Source of the DNA: Paraburkholderia sediminicola
GTDB taxonomy: Bacteria; Pseudomonadota; Gammaproteobacteria; Burkholderiales; Burkholderiaceae
Assembly: GCF_902859805.1 (NCBI RefSeq)
Contig: NZ_CADIKC010000016.1
Coordinates: 1-64,000, forward strand
Length of the DNA: 64,000 nt
Direction of reading: 5' to 3'
Shown: piece by piece, positions 18,890 to 27,778 of the stretch
Numbering within the stretch: the first letter of the stretch is position 1
How the letters are laid out: every line of letters starts with the position of its first letter
Position numbers and translations under genes: made by a program
The notes under the pieces: model-generated
The model's database searches: none
Seen by the model: the letters and a program-made list of their open reading frames with translations, nothing else
Told to the model about the DNA's origin: nothing

Positions 18890-20004
18890 CCGCTCTCCCG
18901 CAACGCACGCTGATGGTGATGGCCGGTGGCACCGGGGGACATGTGTTCCCGGGGCTCGCGGTCGCGCACCTGATGCAGGCGTGGGGCTGGAAGGTCGTAT
19001 GGCTCGGCAATCCTGCGGGCATGGAAGCCACGCTGGTGCCAAAGCACGGCATCCCGATGGAATACGTGCGCTTTGGCGGACTGCGCGGCAAGGGTCTGAA
19101 GACCAAGCTGATGTTGCCGCTGAATCTGCTGCGCGCCTGCTCGCAGAGTTTGAGTGTGCTGCGTCGCGTGAAGCCGGACGTCGTGCTGGGCATGGGCGGT
19201 TACATCACGTTTCCGGCCGGTTTGATGACCGCGTTGAGCGGCCGTCCGCTGGTGCTGCATGAACAGAATTCGATTGCGGGTCTCGCCAACAAGGTGCTCG
19301 CGAAAGTCGCGAAACGCGTGCTGGTTGCATTCCCCAATGCGCTGCCGCACGGCGAATGGACTGGAAACCCGATTCGTGCGGAACTTGCGGGCGCAATTGC
19401 ACCCAAAGCACGCTACGCAGCGCGCAGCGGTCCGCTGAATGTGCTGGTGGTGGGCGGCAGTCTGGGCGCGGCGGCGTTGAATGAAGTGGTGCCGCGCGCG
19501 GTTGCGCTGCTGGCGCCGAATGAACGTCCGCGCATCGTGCATCAGGCGGGCGCGAAGCATATTGAAGCACTGCGTGAGAACTATGCGGCAGCGGGCCTGC
19601 AGGCCGGTGCCGATGTAGAACTTGTGCCTTTCATCGACGACATGACGAGCGCGTACGCGAACGCGGATCTGGTGATCTGCCGGTCGGGTGCGATGACGGT
19701 GTCGGAGATTTCAGCAGTAGGGGTGGCGGCATTCTTCGTGCCGTTCCCATTTGCAGTAGACGATCACCAAACCACTAATGCAGCGTTCCTCGCCGATAAC
19801 GGCGCGGCGCTGGTCGTGCAGCAACGCGATCTGTCGGCGGAAATGCTCGCCGACTGGTTGCGCAGCCAGACGCGAGAGACCCTCGCAGAGATGGCAGAGC
19901 GTTCGCGCTCGCTCGCGAAACCCGACGCCACGGAACAGGTCGCGCAGATTTGCGCGACTGTGGCGGGTTCGATTTCGGGCGCGAGCCCAGAAGGAAAGCA
20001 ATGA
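18886..20004 (+). CDS. murG: UDP-N-acetylglucosamine--N-acetylmuramyl-(pentapeptide) pyrophosphoryl-undecaprenol N-acetylglucosamine transferase
   Basis: GT-B glycosyltransferase on the inner face of the membrane that turns lipid I into lipid II. In 372 residues it shows the N-terminal glycine loop AGGTGGHVFPGLAVA near 11-25, HEQNSIAGLANK near 125, the second G-loop VVGGSLGAAALNE near 190, and the UDP-GlcNAc site CRSGAMTVSEISA near 265. Overlaps ftsW upstream and murC downstream by ATGA. Confidence 0.95.
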   Translation: MTALPQRTLMVMAGGTGGHVFPGLAVAHLMQAWGWKVVWLGNPAGMEATLVPKHGIPMEYVRFGGLRGKGLKTKLMLPLNLLRACSQSLSVLRRVKPDVVLGMGGYITFPAGLMTALSGRPLVLHEQNSIAGLANKVLAKVAKRVLVAFPNALPHGEWTGNPIRAELAGAIAPKARYAARSGPLNVLVVGGSLGAAALNEVVPRAVALLAPNERPRIVHQAGAKHIEALRENYAAAGLQAGADVELVPFIDDMTSAYANADLVICRSGAMTVSEISAVGVAAFFVPFPFAVDDHQTTNAAFLADNGAALVVQQRDLSAEMLADWLRSQTRETLAEMAERSRSLAKPDATEQVAQICATVAGSISGASPEGKQ

Positions 20005-21404
20005 AACACATCGTCAAACATATTCACTTTGTCGGCATCGGCGGTGTCGGCATGAGCGGCATCGCGGAGGTGCTGGTCAACCTCGGCTATCAGGTGAGCG
20101 GCTCGGATCTCACGAGCAACCCGATTACCGATCGTCTCGCTGCGCTCGGCGCGCGCATCGCGATCGGTCACGCGGCAGAGAACATCGAAGGTGCGAACGC
20201 TGTGGTTGTTTCCACGGCAGTGCGCAGCGACAACCCGGAAGTGCTGGCCGCGCGTCATCGCCGCATTCCGATCGTGCCGCGCGCGGTGATGCTCGCGGAA
20301 TTGATGCGCCTGAAGCAGGGCATCGCGATTGCCGGCACGCACGGCAAGACCACGACCACCTCGTTGGTGGCGAGCGTGCTGGCGGCGGGCGGGCTCGACC
20401 CGACGTTTGTGATCGGCGGCCGCCTGATCAGCGCGGGTGCGAATGCGCGGTTGGGTACGGGCGATTTCATCGTCGCCGAAGCGGATGAGTCGGATGCCTC
20501 GTTCCTGAATCTGTTCCCGGTGATCGAAGTCATCACGAACATCGACGCCGATCACATGGACACCTATGGGCACGACTTCGCGCGGCTCAAGCAGGCGTTC
20601 ATTGAATTCACGCATCGTCTGCCGTTCTATGGGATAGCGGTGCTGTGCGTCGACGATCCGAACGTGAAGGAGATCCTGCCGTTCGTGTCGAAGCCGATCA
20701 TCCGCTACGGTTTTGCGCCGGACGCGCAAGTGCGCGCGGTCAATGTCGAAGCGCGCGGCGGCAAGATGCATTTCACGGCAATGCGTGAAGACGCGGCGCC
20801 GATCGACATCGTTTTGAACCTGCCGGGCGAGCACAACGTGCAAAACGCTTTGGCCGCAATTGCAATTGCGACTGAACTTGAAGTGAAAGATGCCGATATC
20901 CAGCGAGCGCTGGCGGATTTCAACGGCGTGGGCCGACGCTTTCAACGCTACGGCGAAGTCCCGGTCGTGTCGGAAGGCAAACCGGCGGGCGCGTACACGC
21001 TGGTCGACGACTACGGTCATCACCCGGTTGAAATGGCAGCGACGGTGGCGGCGGCGCGCGGTGCGTTTCCTGGGCGGCGCCTGGTGCTGGCCTTCCAGCC
21101 GCATCGCTTCACGCGCACGCGCGATTGCTTCGAAGATTTTGTGAAGGTGTTGTCGACCGTCGACGCGCTCGTGCTGACCGAAGTTTATTCGGCCGGCGAA
21201 GCGCCGATCGTCGCCGCGGACGGCCGCGCTCTCGCGCGAGCACTGCGCGTGGCGGGCAAGGTCGAACCGGTGTTTGTCGATACGGTGGATGAAGTGCCGG
21301 ACGCGCTCTCAGCAGTGGTGCGCGACGGCGATGTGGTGATCACGATGGGCGCGGGTTCGATCGGCGGTGTGCCGGGACGCCTCGCGCAAGAGACGAAGGT
21401 GTGA
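20001..21404 (+). CDS. murC: UDP-N-acetylmuramate--L-alanine ligase
   Basis: First Mur ligase, adding L-Ala to UDP-MurNAc. The start is ATG at 20001, overlapping the murG stop (ATGA) and giving MKHIVKHIHFVGIGGVGMSG with its Rossmann glycine loop at residue 11; upstream extension to 19950 would only duplicate murG coding sequence. The 467-residue protein has the ATP loop AGTHGKTTTTSLV near 110, EADESDASFL near 170, NIDADHMDTYG near 193, and LVDDYGHHP near 333. Confidence 0.95.
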   Translation: MKHIVKHIHFVGIGGVGMSGIAEVLVNLGYQVSGSDLTSNPITDRLAALGARIAIGHAAENIEGANAVVVSTAVRSDNPEVLAARHRRIPIVPRAVMLAELMRLKQGIAIAGTHGKTTTTSLVASVLAAGGLDPTFVIGGRLISAGANARLGTGDFIVAEADESDASFLNLFPVIEVITNIDADHMDTYGHDFARLKQAFIEFTHRLPFYGIAVLCVDDPNVKEILPFVSKPIIRYGFAPDAQVRAVNVEARGGKMHFTAMREDAAPIDIVLNLPGEHNVQNALAAIAIATELEVKDADIQRALADFNGVGRRFQRYGEVPVVSEGKPAGAYTLVDDYGHHPVEMAATVAAARGAFPGRRLVLAFQPHRFTRTRDCFEDFVKVLSTVDALVLTEVYSAGEAPIVAADGRALARALRVAGKVEPVFVDTVDEVPDALSAVVRDGDVVITMGAGSIGGVPGRLAQETKV

Positions 21405-21405
21405 G

Positions 21406-22347
21406 ATGAGCAGCATCGATCCAAAACAATTCGGCAAAGTAGCAGTGCTGCTCGGTGGGGATTCCGCCGAGCGCGAGGTGTCGCTCAATTCCGGGCGCCT
21501 CGTGCTGCAAGGTCTGCGCGACGCCGGTATCGACGCGCATCCGTTCGATCCGGCCGAGCGTCCGCTCGCCGCATTGAAAGACGAAGGCTTTGTGCGCGCG
21601 TTCAACGCACTGCACGGCGGCTATGGCGAGAACGGCCAGATTCAGGGCGCGCTCGATTTCTACGGCATTCGTTACACGGGTAGCGGCGTGCTCGGCTCGG
21701 CGCTGGGTCTGGACAAGTTCCGCACCAAGCTCGTGTGGCAGCAACTCGGCATTCCGACGCCGCCGTTCGAGGCTGTTCTGCGCGGCGACGACTACGAAGC
21801 ACGCGCAAAAGACATCGTCGCGAAGCTCGGCTTGCCGCTGTTCGTTAAGCCGGCGAGTGAAGGCTCGAGCGTCGCGGTGATCAAGGTGAAGAGCGCCGAC
21901 GCATTGCCGGCAGCGCTGCTCGAAGCGGTCAAGTACGACAAGATCGTCGTGGTCGAAAAGAGCATTGAGGGCGGCGGCGAATTTACGGCGTGCATTGCCG
22001 GCGATCTGGATCTGCCGGTGATCCGCATCATTCCGGCCGGCGAGTTCTACGACTACCACGCGAAGTACATCGCGAACGACACGCAGTATCTGATTCCGTG
22101 CGGTCTGGCGGCTGACGAAGAGTCACGCCTGAAAGTTCTGGCGCGCCGCGCGTTTGATGTACTCGGCTGCACCGATTGGGGTCGCGCCGATTTCATGCTC
22201 GACGCCGACGGCAACCCGTACTTCCTGGAAGTGAACACGGCGCCTGGGATGACCGATCACTCGTTGCCGCCGAAAGCGGCGCGTGCGGTGGGCATCAGTT
22301 ATCAGGAACTGGTGGTCGGCGTGTTGGCGCTGACGCTCAAGGATTAA
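21406..22347 (+). CDS. ddl: D-alanine--D-alanine ligase
   Basis: ATP-grasp ligase making D-Ala-D-Ala for MurF. The ATG at 21406 sits one base after the murC stop and gives MSSIDPKQFGKVAVLLGGDSAEREVS, with the conserved GGxSxERE near residues 17-24; a longer frame from 21367 lies within murC and is rejected. The 313-residue length is like E. coli DdlB. Other motifs: HGGYGENGQIQG near 69, KPASEGSSVAV near 148, and EVNTAPGMTDHS near 275 carrying the magnesium ligands. Confidence 0.94.
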   Translation: MSSIDPKQFGKVAVLLGGDSAEREVSLNSGRLVLQGLRDAGIDAHPFDPAERPLAALKDEGFVRAFNALHGGYGENGQIQGALDFYGIRYTGSGVLGSALGLDKFRTKLVWQQLGIPTPPFEAVLRGDDYEARAKDIVAKLGLPLFVKPASEGSSVAVIKVKSADALPAALLEAVKYDKIVVVEKSIEGGGEFTACIAGDLDLPVIRIIPAGEFYDYHAKYIANDTQYLIPCGLAADEESRLKVLARRAFDVLGCTDWGRADFMLDADGNPYFLEVNTAPGMTDHSLPPKAARAVGISYQELVVGVLALTLKD

Positions 22348-22382
22348 CAAAGGACTAACCGGGGCAACCCGAAAGCAACTCC

Positions 22383-23135
22383 ATGTGGAACAACGTTCGC
22401 CAGCTCAATCTCGCCGCCAACGCATTGCATGCGTTGCTGGTGCTCGTGCTGCTGGCGGCAGGCGGTTACTGGCTCATCCAGCGTCCGAATTTCGCGTTGC
22501 GCGAAATCCAGATCGACGGCGACACCGAGCACATCAATTCGCCGACGGTGCGCGCGGGTGTAGTAGGGCGCTTGAAAGGCAACTTTTTTACGGTGGATCT
22601 CGACGTCGCGCGGCAGGCGTTCGAGCAGATGCCATGGGTGCGTCACGCGAGTGTGCGGCGGGTTTGGCCGAATGCATTGGCTGTCACGCTTGAAGAGTAC
22701 AAACCGCTTGGAACGTGGGGCAGCGATCAACTGGTGAGCGTGGACGGCGAACTGTTCACCGCGAACCAGGGCGAGCTCGAAGAGGAACTGCCCGCGTTCG
22801 ACGGTCCGGACGGAACGGCAAAAGAAGTCGTCGCGCGTTATAGCGATTTCAAGAAGTGGTTTGCGCCCTTAGGCGCGACGCCCGAAGAGGTCACGCTGTC
22901 GCCGCGTTACGCGTGGACGGTGAAGCTGTCGAACGGCATGCAGGTGGAACTTGGGCGCGAACGCAATCAGGACACATTGCTCGATCGGAGCAAGCGCCTG
23001 ACCGCGGCGTGGAACGCGGTGACGCAACGTTGGGGAAAGGATATCGAGTATGCGGACTTGCGCTATCCGAACGGTTTCGCGATTCGTGCCGCTGGCATGC
23101 GCTTCATCAGCGAACCCGACAAGGGCAAGAAGTAA
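22383..23135 (+). CDS. ftsQ: Cell division protein FtsQ
   Basis: Bitopic divisome hub linking FtsB/FtsL to the rest of the ring. The 250-residue protein has a short cytoplasmic start, one membrane helix (about 13-35, LHALLVLVLLAAGGYWLI), then a POTRA domain beginning FALREIQIDGD near residue 39 and a beta domain (segment YADLRYPNGFAIR near 220). It sits 35 bases after ddl and 27 before ftsA, its canonical place. Confidence 0.92.
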   Translation: MWNNVRQLNLAANALHALLVLVLLAAGGYWLIQRPNFALREIQIDGDTEHINSPTVRAGVVGRLKGNFFTVDLDVARQAFEQMPWVRHASVRRVWPNALAVTLEEYKPLGTWGSDQLVSVDGELFTANQGELEEELPAFDGPDGTAKEVVARYSDFKKWFAPLGATPEEVTLSPRYAWTVKLSNGMQVELGRERNQDTLLDRSKRLTAAWNAVTQRWGKDIEYADLRYPNGFAIRAAGMRFISEPDKGKK

Positions 23136-23162
23136 ACGGACATCACACGCAATGAGCACGCT

Positions 23163-24395
23163 ATGAGTAAAGACTATAAAGATCTGCTGGTCGCCCTCGA
23201 CATTGGGACGTCGAAGGTAGTGGCTATCGTCGCCGAGTTGAAGGGCGAGGGCCACTACGAGGTGATCGGCCTCGGCCAGAGCGAATCGAAGGGGCTCAAG
23301 AAGGGCGTGGTGGTGAACATCGAAGCCACCGTGCAGTCCATTCAGCGCGCGCTCGAGGAAGCCGAGCTGATGGCCGACTGCAAGATCACGAACGTGTTTA
23401 CCGGGATCGCCGGCAGCCATATCCGCAGCTTCAATTCGAGCGGCATGGTGGCGATCAAGGAAAAGGAAGTTACGCAGACGGACGTTGCGCGCGTGATCGA
23501 GACGGCGAAAGCAATCAACATCCCGACCGATCAGCAGGTGCTGCACATCCTGACGCAGGAATTCATCATCGACGGTCAGGAAGATGTGCGCGAGCCGATC
23601 GGCATGAGCGGCATCCGCCTGGAAGTGAAGGTGCATATCGTCACCGGCGCGGTGAGCGCGGCGCAGAACATTGTGAAGTGCGTGCGCCGCTGCGGGCTCG
23701 AAGTGAACGATCTGATCCTGCAGCCGCTCGCTTCGTCGCTTGCGGTGCTGACGGAAGACGAAAAAGAACTCGGCGTGGTGTTGGTCGATATCGGCGGCGG
23801 CACGACGGATATTGCGATTTTCAGCGAAGGCGCGATTCGGCACACGGCGGTGATTCCGATTGCCGGCGACCAGATCACGAGCGACATCGCGATGGCTTTG
23901 CGCACGCCGACGCCGGACGCGGAAGACATCAAGGTCGACTACGGCATTGCAAAGCAAGCCTTGGCCGATCCGGACGAAATGATCGAAGTGCCGGGTCTCG
24001 GTGAGCGCGGTCCGCGCACGCTGTCGCGCCAGGCGCTGGCGGCAGTGGTTGAGCCGCGTGTCGAAGAGCTGTTTTCGCTCGTGCAGCAGGTGGTGCGCGA
24101 GTCGGGTTATGAGGAACTGCTGAGCTCCGGCGTGGTGCTGACCGGCGGCGCGTCGATGATGCTCGGCATGGTCGAACTCGGCGAGGACATTTTCCTGAAG
24201 CCGGTGCGTATTGGCGTGCCGGAATACGCGGGCGGCCTTGCGGACGTCGTGCGTAACCCGCGTTATTCGACGGCGATGGGTCTGCTCGTCGAAGGACGCT
24301 CGCAAAGAATGCGCGGCCGCAAGGTCGCAGTGCAGTCGGGGTCGATGGGTCAGGTCTTCACGCGAATGAAAGACTGGTTCCTCGGCAACTTCTAA
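23163..24395 (+). CDS. ftsA: Cell division protein FtsA
   Basis: Actin-like ATPase that tethers FtsZ to the membrane and recruits later proteins. The 410-residue sequence has phosphate-1 motif ALDIGTSKVVAIV near residue 11, the SHS2 (1C) domain around 85-165, phosphate-2 motif VLVDIGGGTTDIAIF near 203 and the adenosine motif SSGVVLTGGASMM near 320. It ends in the membrane-targeting amphipathic helix region near the C-terminus (MKDWFLGNF). Follows ftsQ and precedes ftsZ. Confidence 0.94.
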   Translation: MSKDYKDLLVALDIGTSKVVAIVAELKGEGHYEVIGLGQSESKGLKKGVVVNIEATVQSIQRALEEAELMADCKITNVFTGIAGSHIRSFNSSGMVAIKEKEVTQTDVARVIETAKAINIPTDQQVLHILTQEFIIDGQEDVREPIGMSGIRLEVKVHIVTGAVSAAQNIVKCVRRCGLEVNDLILQPLASSLAVLTEDEKELGVVLVDIGGGTTDIAIFSEGAIRHTAVIPIAGDQITSDIAMALRTPTPDAEDIKVDYGIAKQALADPDEMIEVPGLGERGPRTLSRQALAAVVEPRVEELFSLVQQVVRESGYEELLSSGVVLTGGASMMLGMVELGEDIFLKPVRIGVPEYAGGLADVVRNPRYSTAMGLLVEGRSQRMRGRKVAVQSGSMGQVFTRMKDWFLGNF

Positions 24396-24527
24396 CGAAT
24401 TCTGGTTTTGAACGGTTTTACTTAAACACGCGCTGGTGCCGGCGGCCGGCGCGCGACAGGGGGTTGCCCGATCTCCTGCCGAATAACGGCCGAAGTGGCT
24501 GCAATTTTTTATCTTGACGGAGGCAAC

Positions 24528-25724
24528 ATGGAATTCCAGATGCTGGAAACCGAAACGAACGGCACCATCATCAAGGTGATCGGAGTAGGTGGCGCTGGCG
24601 GCAATGCCGTTCAGCACATGATCAACAAAGGCGTGCAAGGCGTCGACTTCATCGTGATGAACACGGACGCACAGGCTCTGTCGCGTTCGCGCGCTTCCGC
24701 GGTGATCCAGCTCGGCAACACGGGTCTGGGCGCTGGCGCCAAGCCGGAAATGGGCCGCGCCGCAGCAGAAGAAGCACGTGAGCGCATCGCCGACGCATTG
24801 CGCGGCGCGCACATGGTGTTCATCACGGCAGGCATGGGGGGCGGCACGGGTACGGGTGCAGCACCGGTGGTCGCGCAGATCGCCAAGGAAATGGGTATCT
24901 TGACTGTTGGCGTGGTCAGCAAGCCGTTCGAATTCGAAGGCGGCAAGCGCATGCGTGTAGCAGAAGCAGGATCGCAGCAACTGGAGGATCACGTCGACTC
25001 GCTGATCGTCGTTCTGAACGACAAGCTGTTCGAGGTGATGGGCGATGACGCCGAGATGGACAAGTGCTTCCAGTGCGCAGACGACGTTCTCAACAACGCA
25101 GTTGCCGGCATTGCGGAAATAATCAATGTTGACGGTCTGGTGAACGTCGACTTCGAAGACGTGAAGACGGTGATGGGCGAGCAGGGCAAGGCGATGATGG
25201 GCACGGCGACGGTTGCCGGCGTCGATCGCGCGCGTCTGGCTGCCGAGCAGGCTGTGGCCAGCCCGCTGCTGGAAGGGGTGGATCTGTCGGGCGCGCGTGG
25301 CGTGCTGGTCAACATCACGTCGAGCCGTTCGCTGCGTCTGTCGGAAACGCGCGAAGTGATGAACACCATCAAGAGCTATGCTGCTGAAGACGCAACCGTG
25401 ATCTTCGGTGCGGTGTACGACGATGCAATGGGCGACGCGCTGCGCGTGACGGTCGTGGCAACGGGTCTGGGCCGTGCGGCGAAGAAGCAGCAATCGGCAC
25501 CGATGACGCTGCTGCGCACCGGCACGGACAATCAGCCGATCAGCGCGCACGCTGCTTACGCACCGTCGCAGTCGCATGCAAGCACGGCCGACTACGGCGC
25601 GCTGGATACGCCGGCTGTGTGGCGCACGTCGCGCGATACGGCGGCTTCGCATGTGCAGGCGCTGCAGGAAAAGGGCGTCGACACGTACGACATTCCGGCA
25701 TTCCTGCGCAAGCAGGCGGACTGA
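24528..25724 (+). CDS. ftsZ: Cell division GTPase FtsZ
   Basis: Tubulin-like GTPase that forms the Z ring. ATG at 24528 is chosen because the ribosome site GACGGAGGC precedes it and it yields MEFQMLETETNG; an in-frame start at 24495 would add 11 unsupported residues. In 398 residues the glycine loop GGAGGNAVQHM lies near 18-29 and the signature T4 loop GGGTGTGAAP near 105-114. The conserved C-terminal peptide YDIPAFLRKQAD, which binds FtsA and other partners, ends the protein. The 132-base gap after ftsA may hold an extra promoter, but I see no strong one. Confidence 0.96.
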   Translation: MEFQMLETETNGTIIKVIGVGGAGGNAVQHMINKGVQGVDFIVMNTDAQALSRSRASAVIQLGNTGLGAGAKPEMGRAAAEEARERIADALRGAHMVFITAGMGGGTGTGAAPVVAQIAKEMGILTVGVVSKPFEFEGGKRMRVAEAGSQQLEDHVDSLIVVLNDKLFEVMGDDAEMDKCFQCADDVLNNAVAGIAEIINVDGLVNVDFEDVKTVMGEQGKAMMGTATVAGVDRARLAAEQAVASPLLEGVDLSGARGVLVNITSSRSLRLSETREVMNTIKSYAAEDATVIFGAVYDDAMGDALRVTVVATGLGRAAKKQQSAPMTLLRTGTDNQPISAHAAYAPSQSHASTADYGALDTPAVWRTSRDTAASHVQALQEKGVDTYDIPAFLRKQAD

Positions 25725-25985
25725 GCGCACGAGCAGGCTTTCGTTGCCGCGTTGCTGGTTATACAACAGCGCAGCGCTGGCGGACGAATGCACGAGCGTG
25801 GCGGGTGAACGGCGAACAAGCCGCGTATCGTCTGATTCGCGGCAAGGACAAGTGCCCTCTTCGGATTCGCGAAGCGGATGGGGCAACTGTCGCCGGATGG
25901 CGGAGCCTGCAGTTAGGCAGACGCTGAAATTCACTACGACACGATGGCGTGCGAGTGTGCTTCGCATCGATGCAAAGGACTGAGC

Positions 25986-26489
25986 ATGATTCAAGTAGGT
26001 GAAAAGCTACCCGACGCGACGCTCTTCGAATTCGTTGAAGACACGCGGGCGGGTTGCACGCTGGGGCCTAACAGCTTCGACGTGCGCGAGCAGACGGCGG
26101 GTAAGCGCGTGGTGATCTTCGGGTTGCCCGGTGCGTTCACGCCGACCTGTTCAGCCAAACATGTACCGGGTTACGTCGAGCACGCCGAGCAGTTGCGCGC
26201 GCTTGGCATCGACGAGATCTGGTGCGTGTCCGTCAACGACGCGTTCGTAATGGGCGCGTGGGGACGCGATCAGCACGCCTCGGGCAAGGTGCGCATGATG
26301 GCGGATGGCAGTGCGGTTTTCACGCGGGCGCTCGGTCTTGAGCAGGATTTGTCGGCGCGCGGCATGGGAATCCGTTCCCAGCGCTACGCGATGGTTGTCG
26401 ACGACGGCGTGGTCAAGACGTTGAACGTCGAGGCTGCCGGCAAATTCGAAGTCAGCGATGCAGGGAGTATCCTCGCTACGTTGAGCTAG
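25986..26489 (+). CDS. Peroxiredoxin (Prx5/AhpE-like, atypical or glutaredoxin-linked)
   Basis: Thiol peroxidase that reduces hydrogen peroxide and organic peroxides in the cytoplasm. The 167-residue protein contains the Prx5 signature LPGAFTPTCSAKHVPGY with peroxidatic Cys55; further cysteines (Cys24, Cys80) could act as resolving residues. ATG at 25986 gives the usual start MIQVGEKLPDATLF; the longer frame from 25944 lies in a non-conserved spacer. It sits 261 bases after ftsZ and before lpxC. Its biological link to cell division is not known. Confidence 0.88.
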   Translation: MIQVGEKLPDATLFEFVEDTRAGCTLGPNSFDVREQTAGKRVVIFGLPGAFTPTCSAKHVPGYVEHAEQLRALGIDEIWCVSVNDAFVMGAWGRDQHASGKVRMMADGSAVFTRALGLEQDLSARGMGIRSQRYAMVVDDGVVKTLNVEAAGKFEVSDAGSILATLS

Positions 26490-26571
26490 GCGCGATCGCG
26501 TTCAATGCACTTTGCCTCGGGCCGGCGCGGTTACCGCGTTGTATCAGGGCAACGGCGTATAAGACGCTTTT

Positions 26572-26650
26572 GTGACGGGCCGTTACTCGGGCCGATGACC
26601 GGAAACGCCTCCGTTCCGGACATCGGCCCGTCACGCTTTCCCTGACGGGC
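26572..26650 (+). promoter_or_regulatory. Competing inverted repeats between the peroxiredoxin gene and lpxC
   Basis: One segment around 26622-26635 can pair in three exclusive ways. It pairs with 26572-26581 (10 bp), with 26589-26598 (10 bp plus 5 bp beyond an A-A mismatch), or with 26644-26650 (7 bp). The tail TCACGCTTTCCC is a poor U-tract. It may be a terminator, an attenuator or RNA-stability element for the upstream transcript. See the findings. Confidence 0.45.
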
Positions 26651-26718
26651 GCGCTTCGGGTAATGCAGCGAAACAGATTGATACGTTCCGTGTAACGACG
26701 CTCCTTAGGGTATTGGAG

Positions 26719-26724
26719 TATACT
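26719..26724 (+). promoter_or_regulatory. Possible -10 element of the lpxC promoter
   Basis: TATACT (five of six consensus bases) lies 56 bases upstream of the lpxC ATG. No good -35 stands at the right distance, so this is only a candidate start for a separate lpxC transcript. Confidence 0.35.
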
Positions 26725-26780
26725 TCGCGCTATGGAATAAAAAGTCCCGATTGGGATTTTCAATCGAATAGAAGATCACC

Positions 26781-27698
26781 ATGTTGAAGCAGCGCACTAT
26801 CAAATCAATCGTCAAGACAGTCGGCATCGGCCTGCACTCCGGCCGCAAAGTCGAACTGACGCTCCGCCCGGCGGCGGCGAACACCGGCATTGTGTTTTCG
26901 CGGGTGGATTTGCCCACGCCGGTGGATATCCCTGCGTCGGCAATGGCGATTGGTGATACGCGTCTGGCTTCGGTACTGCAGAAAGACGGCGCGCGCGTGT
27001 CGACCATCGAGCATTTGATGTCCGCATGCGCAGGCCTCGGCATCGACAATCTTTATATCGACGTCACCGCTGAAGAAATTCCGATCATGGACGGTAGTGC
27101 GGGTTCGTTCGTGTTTCTGATTCAGTCGGCCGGTATTGAAGAACAGAACGCGCCGAAGAAATTCATCAAGGTCACCAAGCCCGTGGAAATTCGTGACGGC
27201 GATAAATTCGCGCGTCTCGATCCGTTTTTCGGTTTCAAACTCAAATTCACCATCGATTTCCGTCACCCGGCTGTGGATAAAACCGGCCAGGCGCTGGAAG
27301 TGGATTTTGCCAATACGTCCTATGTGCGGGAAATTGCCCGCGCGCGCACGTTCGGCTTTGCGCATGAAGTGGAAATGATGCGCGAACTCGGTTTGGCACG
27401 CGGCGGCAGCATGGATAACGCCATCGTGCTGGACGAATACCGCATTCTGAACAACGACGGCCTGCGTTACGACGACGAATTCGTGAAGCACAAGATGCTC
27501 GACGCGATCGGCGATCTGTACGTGATCGGCCATCCGTTGCTGGCTTCTTACACGGCATACAAGTCGGGCCACGGCCTGAACAACGCGCTGCTGCGCGAGT
27601 TGCTGGCGCATGAAGATGCATACGAAATCGTCACGTTCGACGACACGCAGAAGGCGCCGCGCGGCTTCGCGTACGAAACGCAGACGGCGTTTGCCTGA
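26781..27698 (+). CDS. lpxC: UDP-3-O-acyl-N-acetylglucosamine deacetylase
   Basis: Zinc amidase for the committed step of lipid A synthesis. The 305-residue protein has the zinc ligands His78 (STIEHLMSA), His237 and Asp241 (HKMLDAIGD), matching the E. coli ligands His79, His238 and Asp242, with the catalytic His in SGHGLNNALLREL near 262. ATG at 26781 gives the family start MLKQRTIKS. Its place just after the dcw cluster is standard in proteobacteria. Confidence 0.95.
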   Translation: MLKQRTIKSIVKTVGIGLHSGRKVELTLRPAAANTGIVFSRVDLPTPVDIPASAMAIGDTRLASVLQKDGARVSTIEHLMSACAGLGIDNLYIDVTAEEIPIMDGSAGSFVFLIQSAGIEEQNAPKKFIKVTKPVEIRDGDKFARLDPFFGFKLKFTIDFRHPAVDKTGQALEVDFANTSYVREIARARTFGFAHEVEMMRELGLARGGSMDNAIVLDEYRILNNDGLRYDDEFVKHKMLDAIGDLYVIGHPLLASYTAYKSGHGLNNALLRELLAHEDAYEIVTFDDTQKAPRGFAYETQTAFA

Positions 27699-27741
27699 TC
27701 GGTATAGCGCCTTCGGATGAAACGTCCGAAACGAATGGATG

Positions 27742-27776
27742 AAAAATAAGCGGCCCATCTGGGCCGCTTATTTTTT
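27742..27776. terminator. Bidirectional intrinsic terminator between lpxC and the DciA-like gene
   Basis: A 15-bp stem (27742-27756 with 27761-27775) with an ATCT loop has an A-run on the left and a T-run on the right. It can therefore end lpxC on the plus strand and the convergent DUF721 gene on the minus strand, whose stop codon is at 27779. Confidence 0.9.
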
Positions 27777-27778
27777 GT

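Noticed and set aside
22869..25994. A 1041-codon open frame on the minus strand antisense to ftsQ-ftsA-ftsZ
   Set aside because: High-GC shadow of well-identified genes; it is rich in Arg and His and has no domain. The same holds for the long antisense frames at 9868-11973, 11697-13028, 16062-17663, 28604-30271 and 54627-56606.
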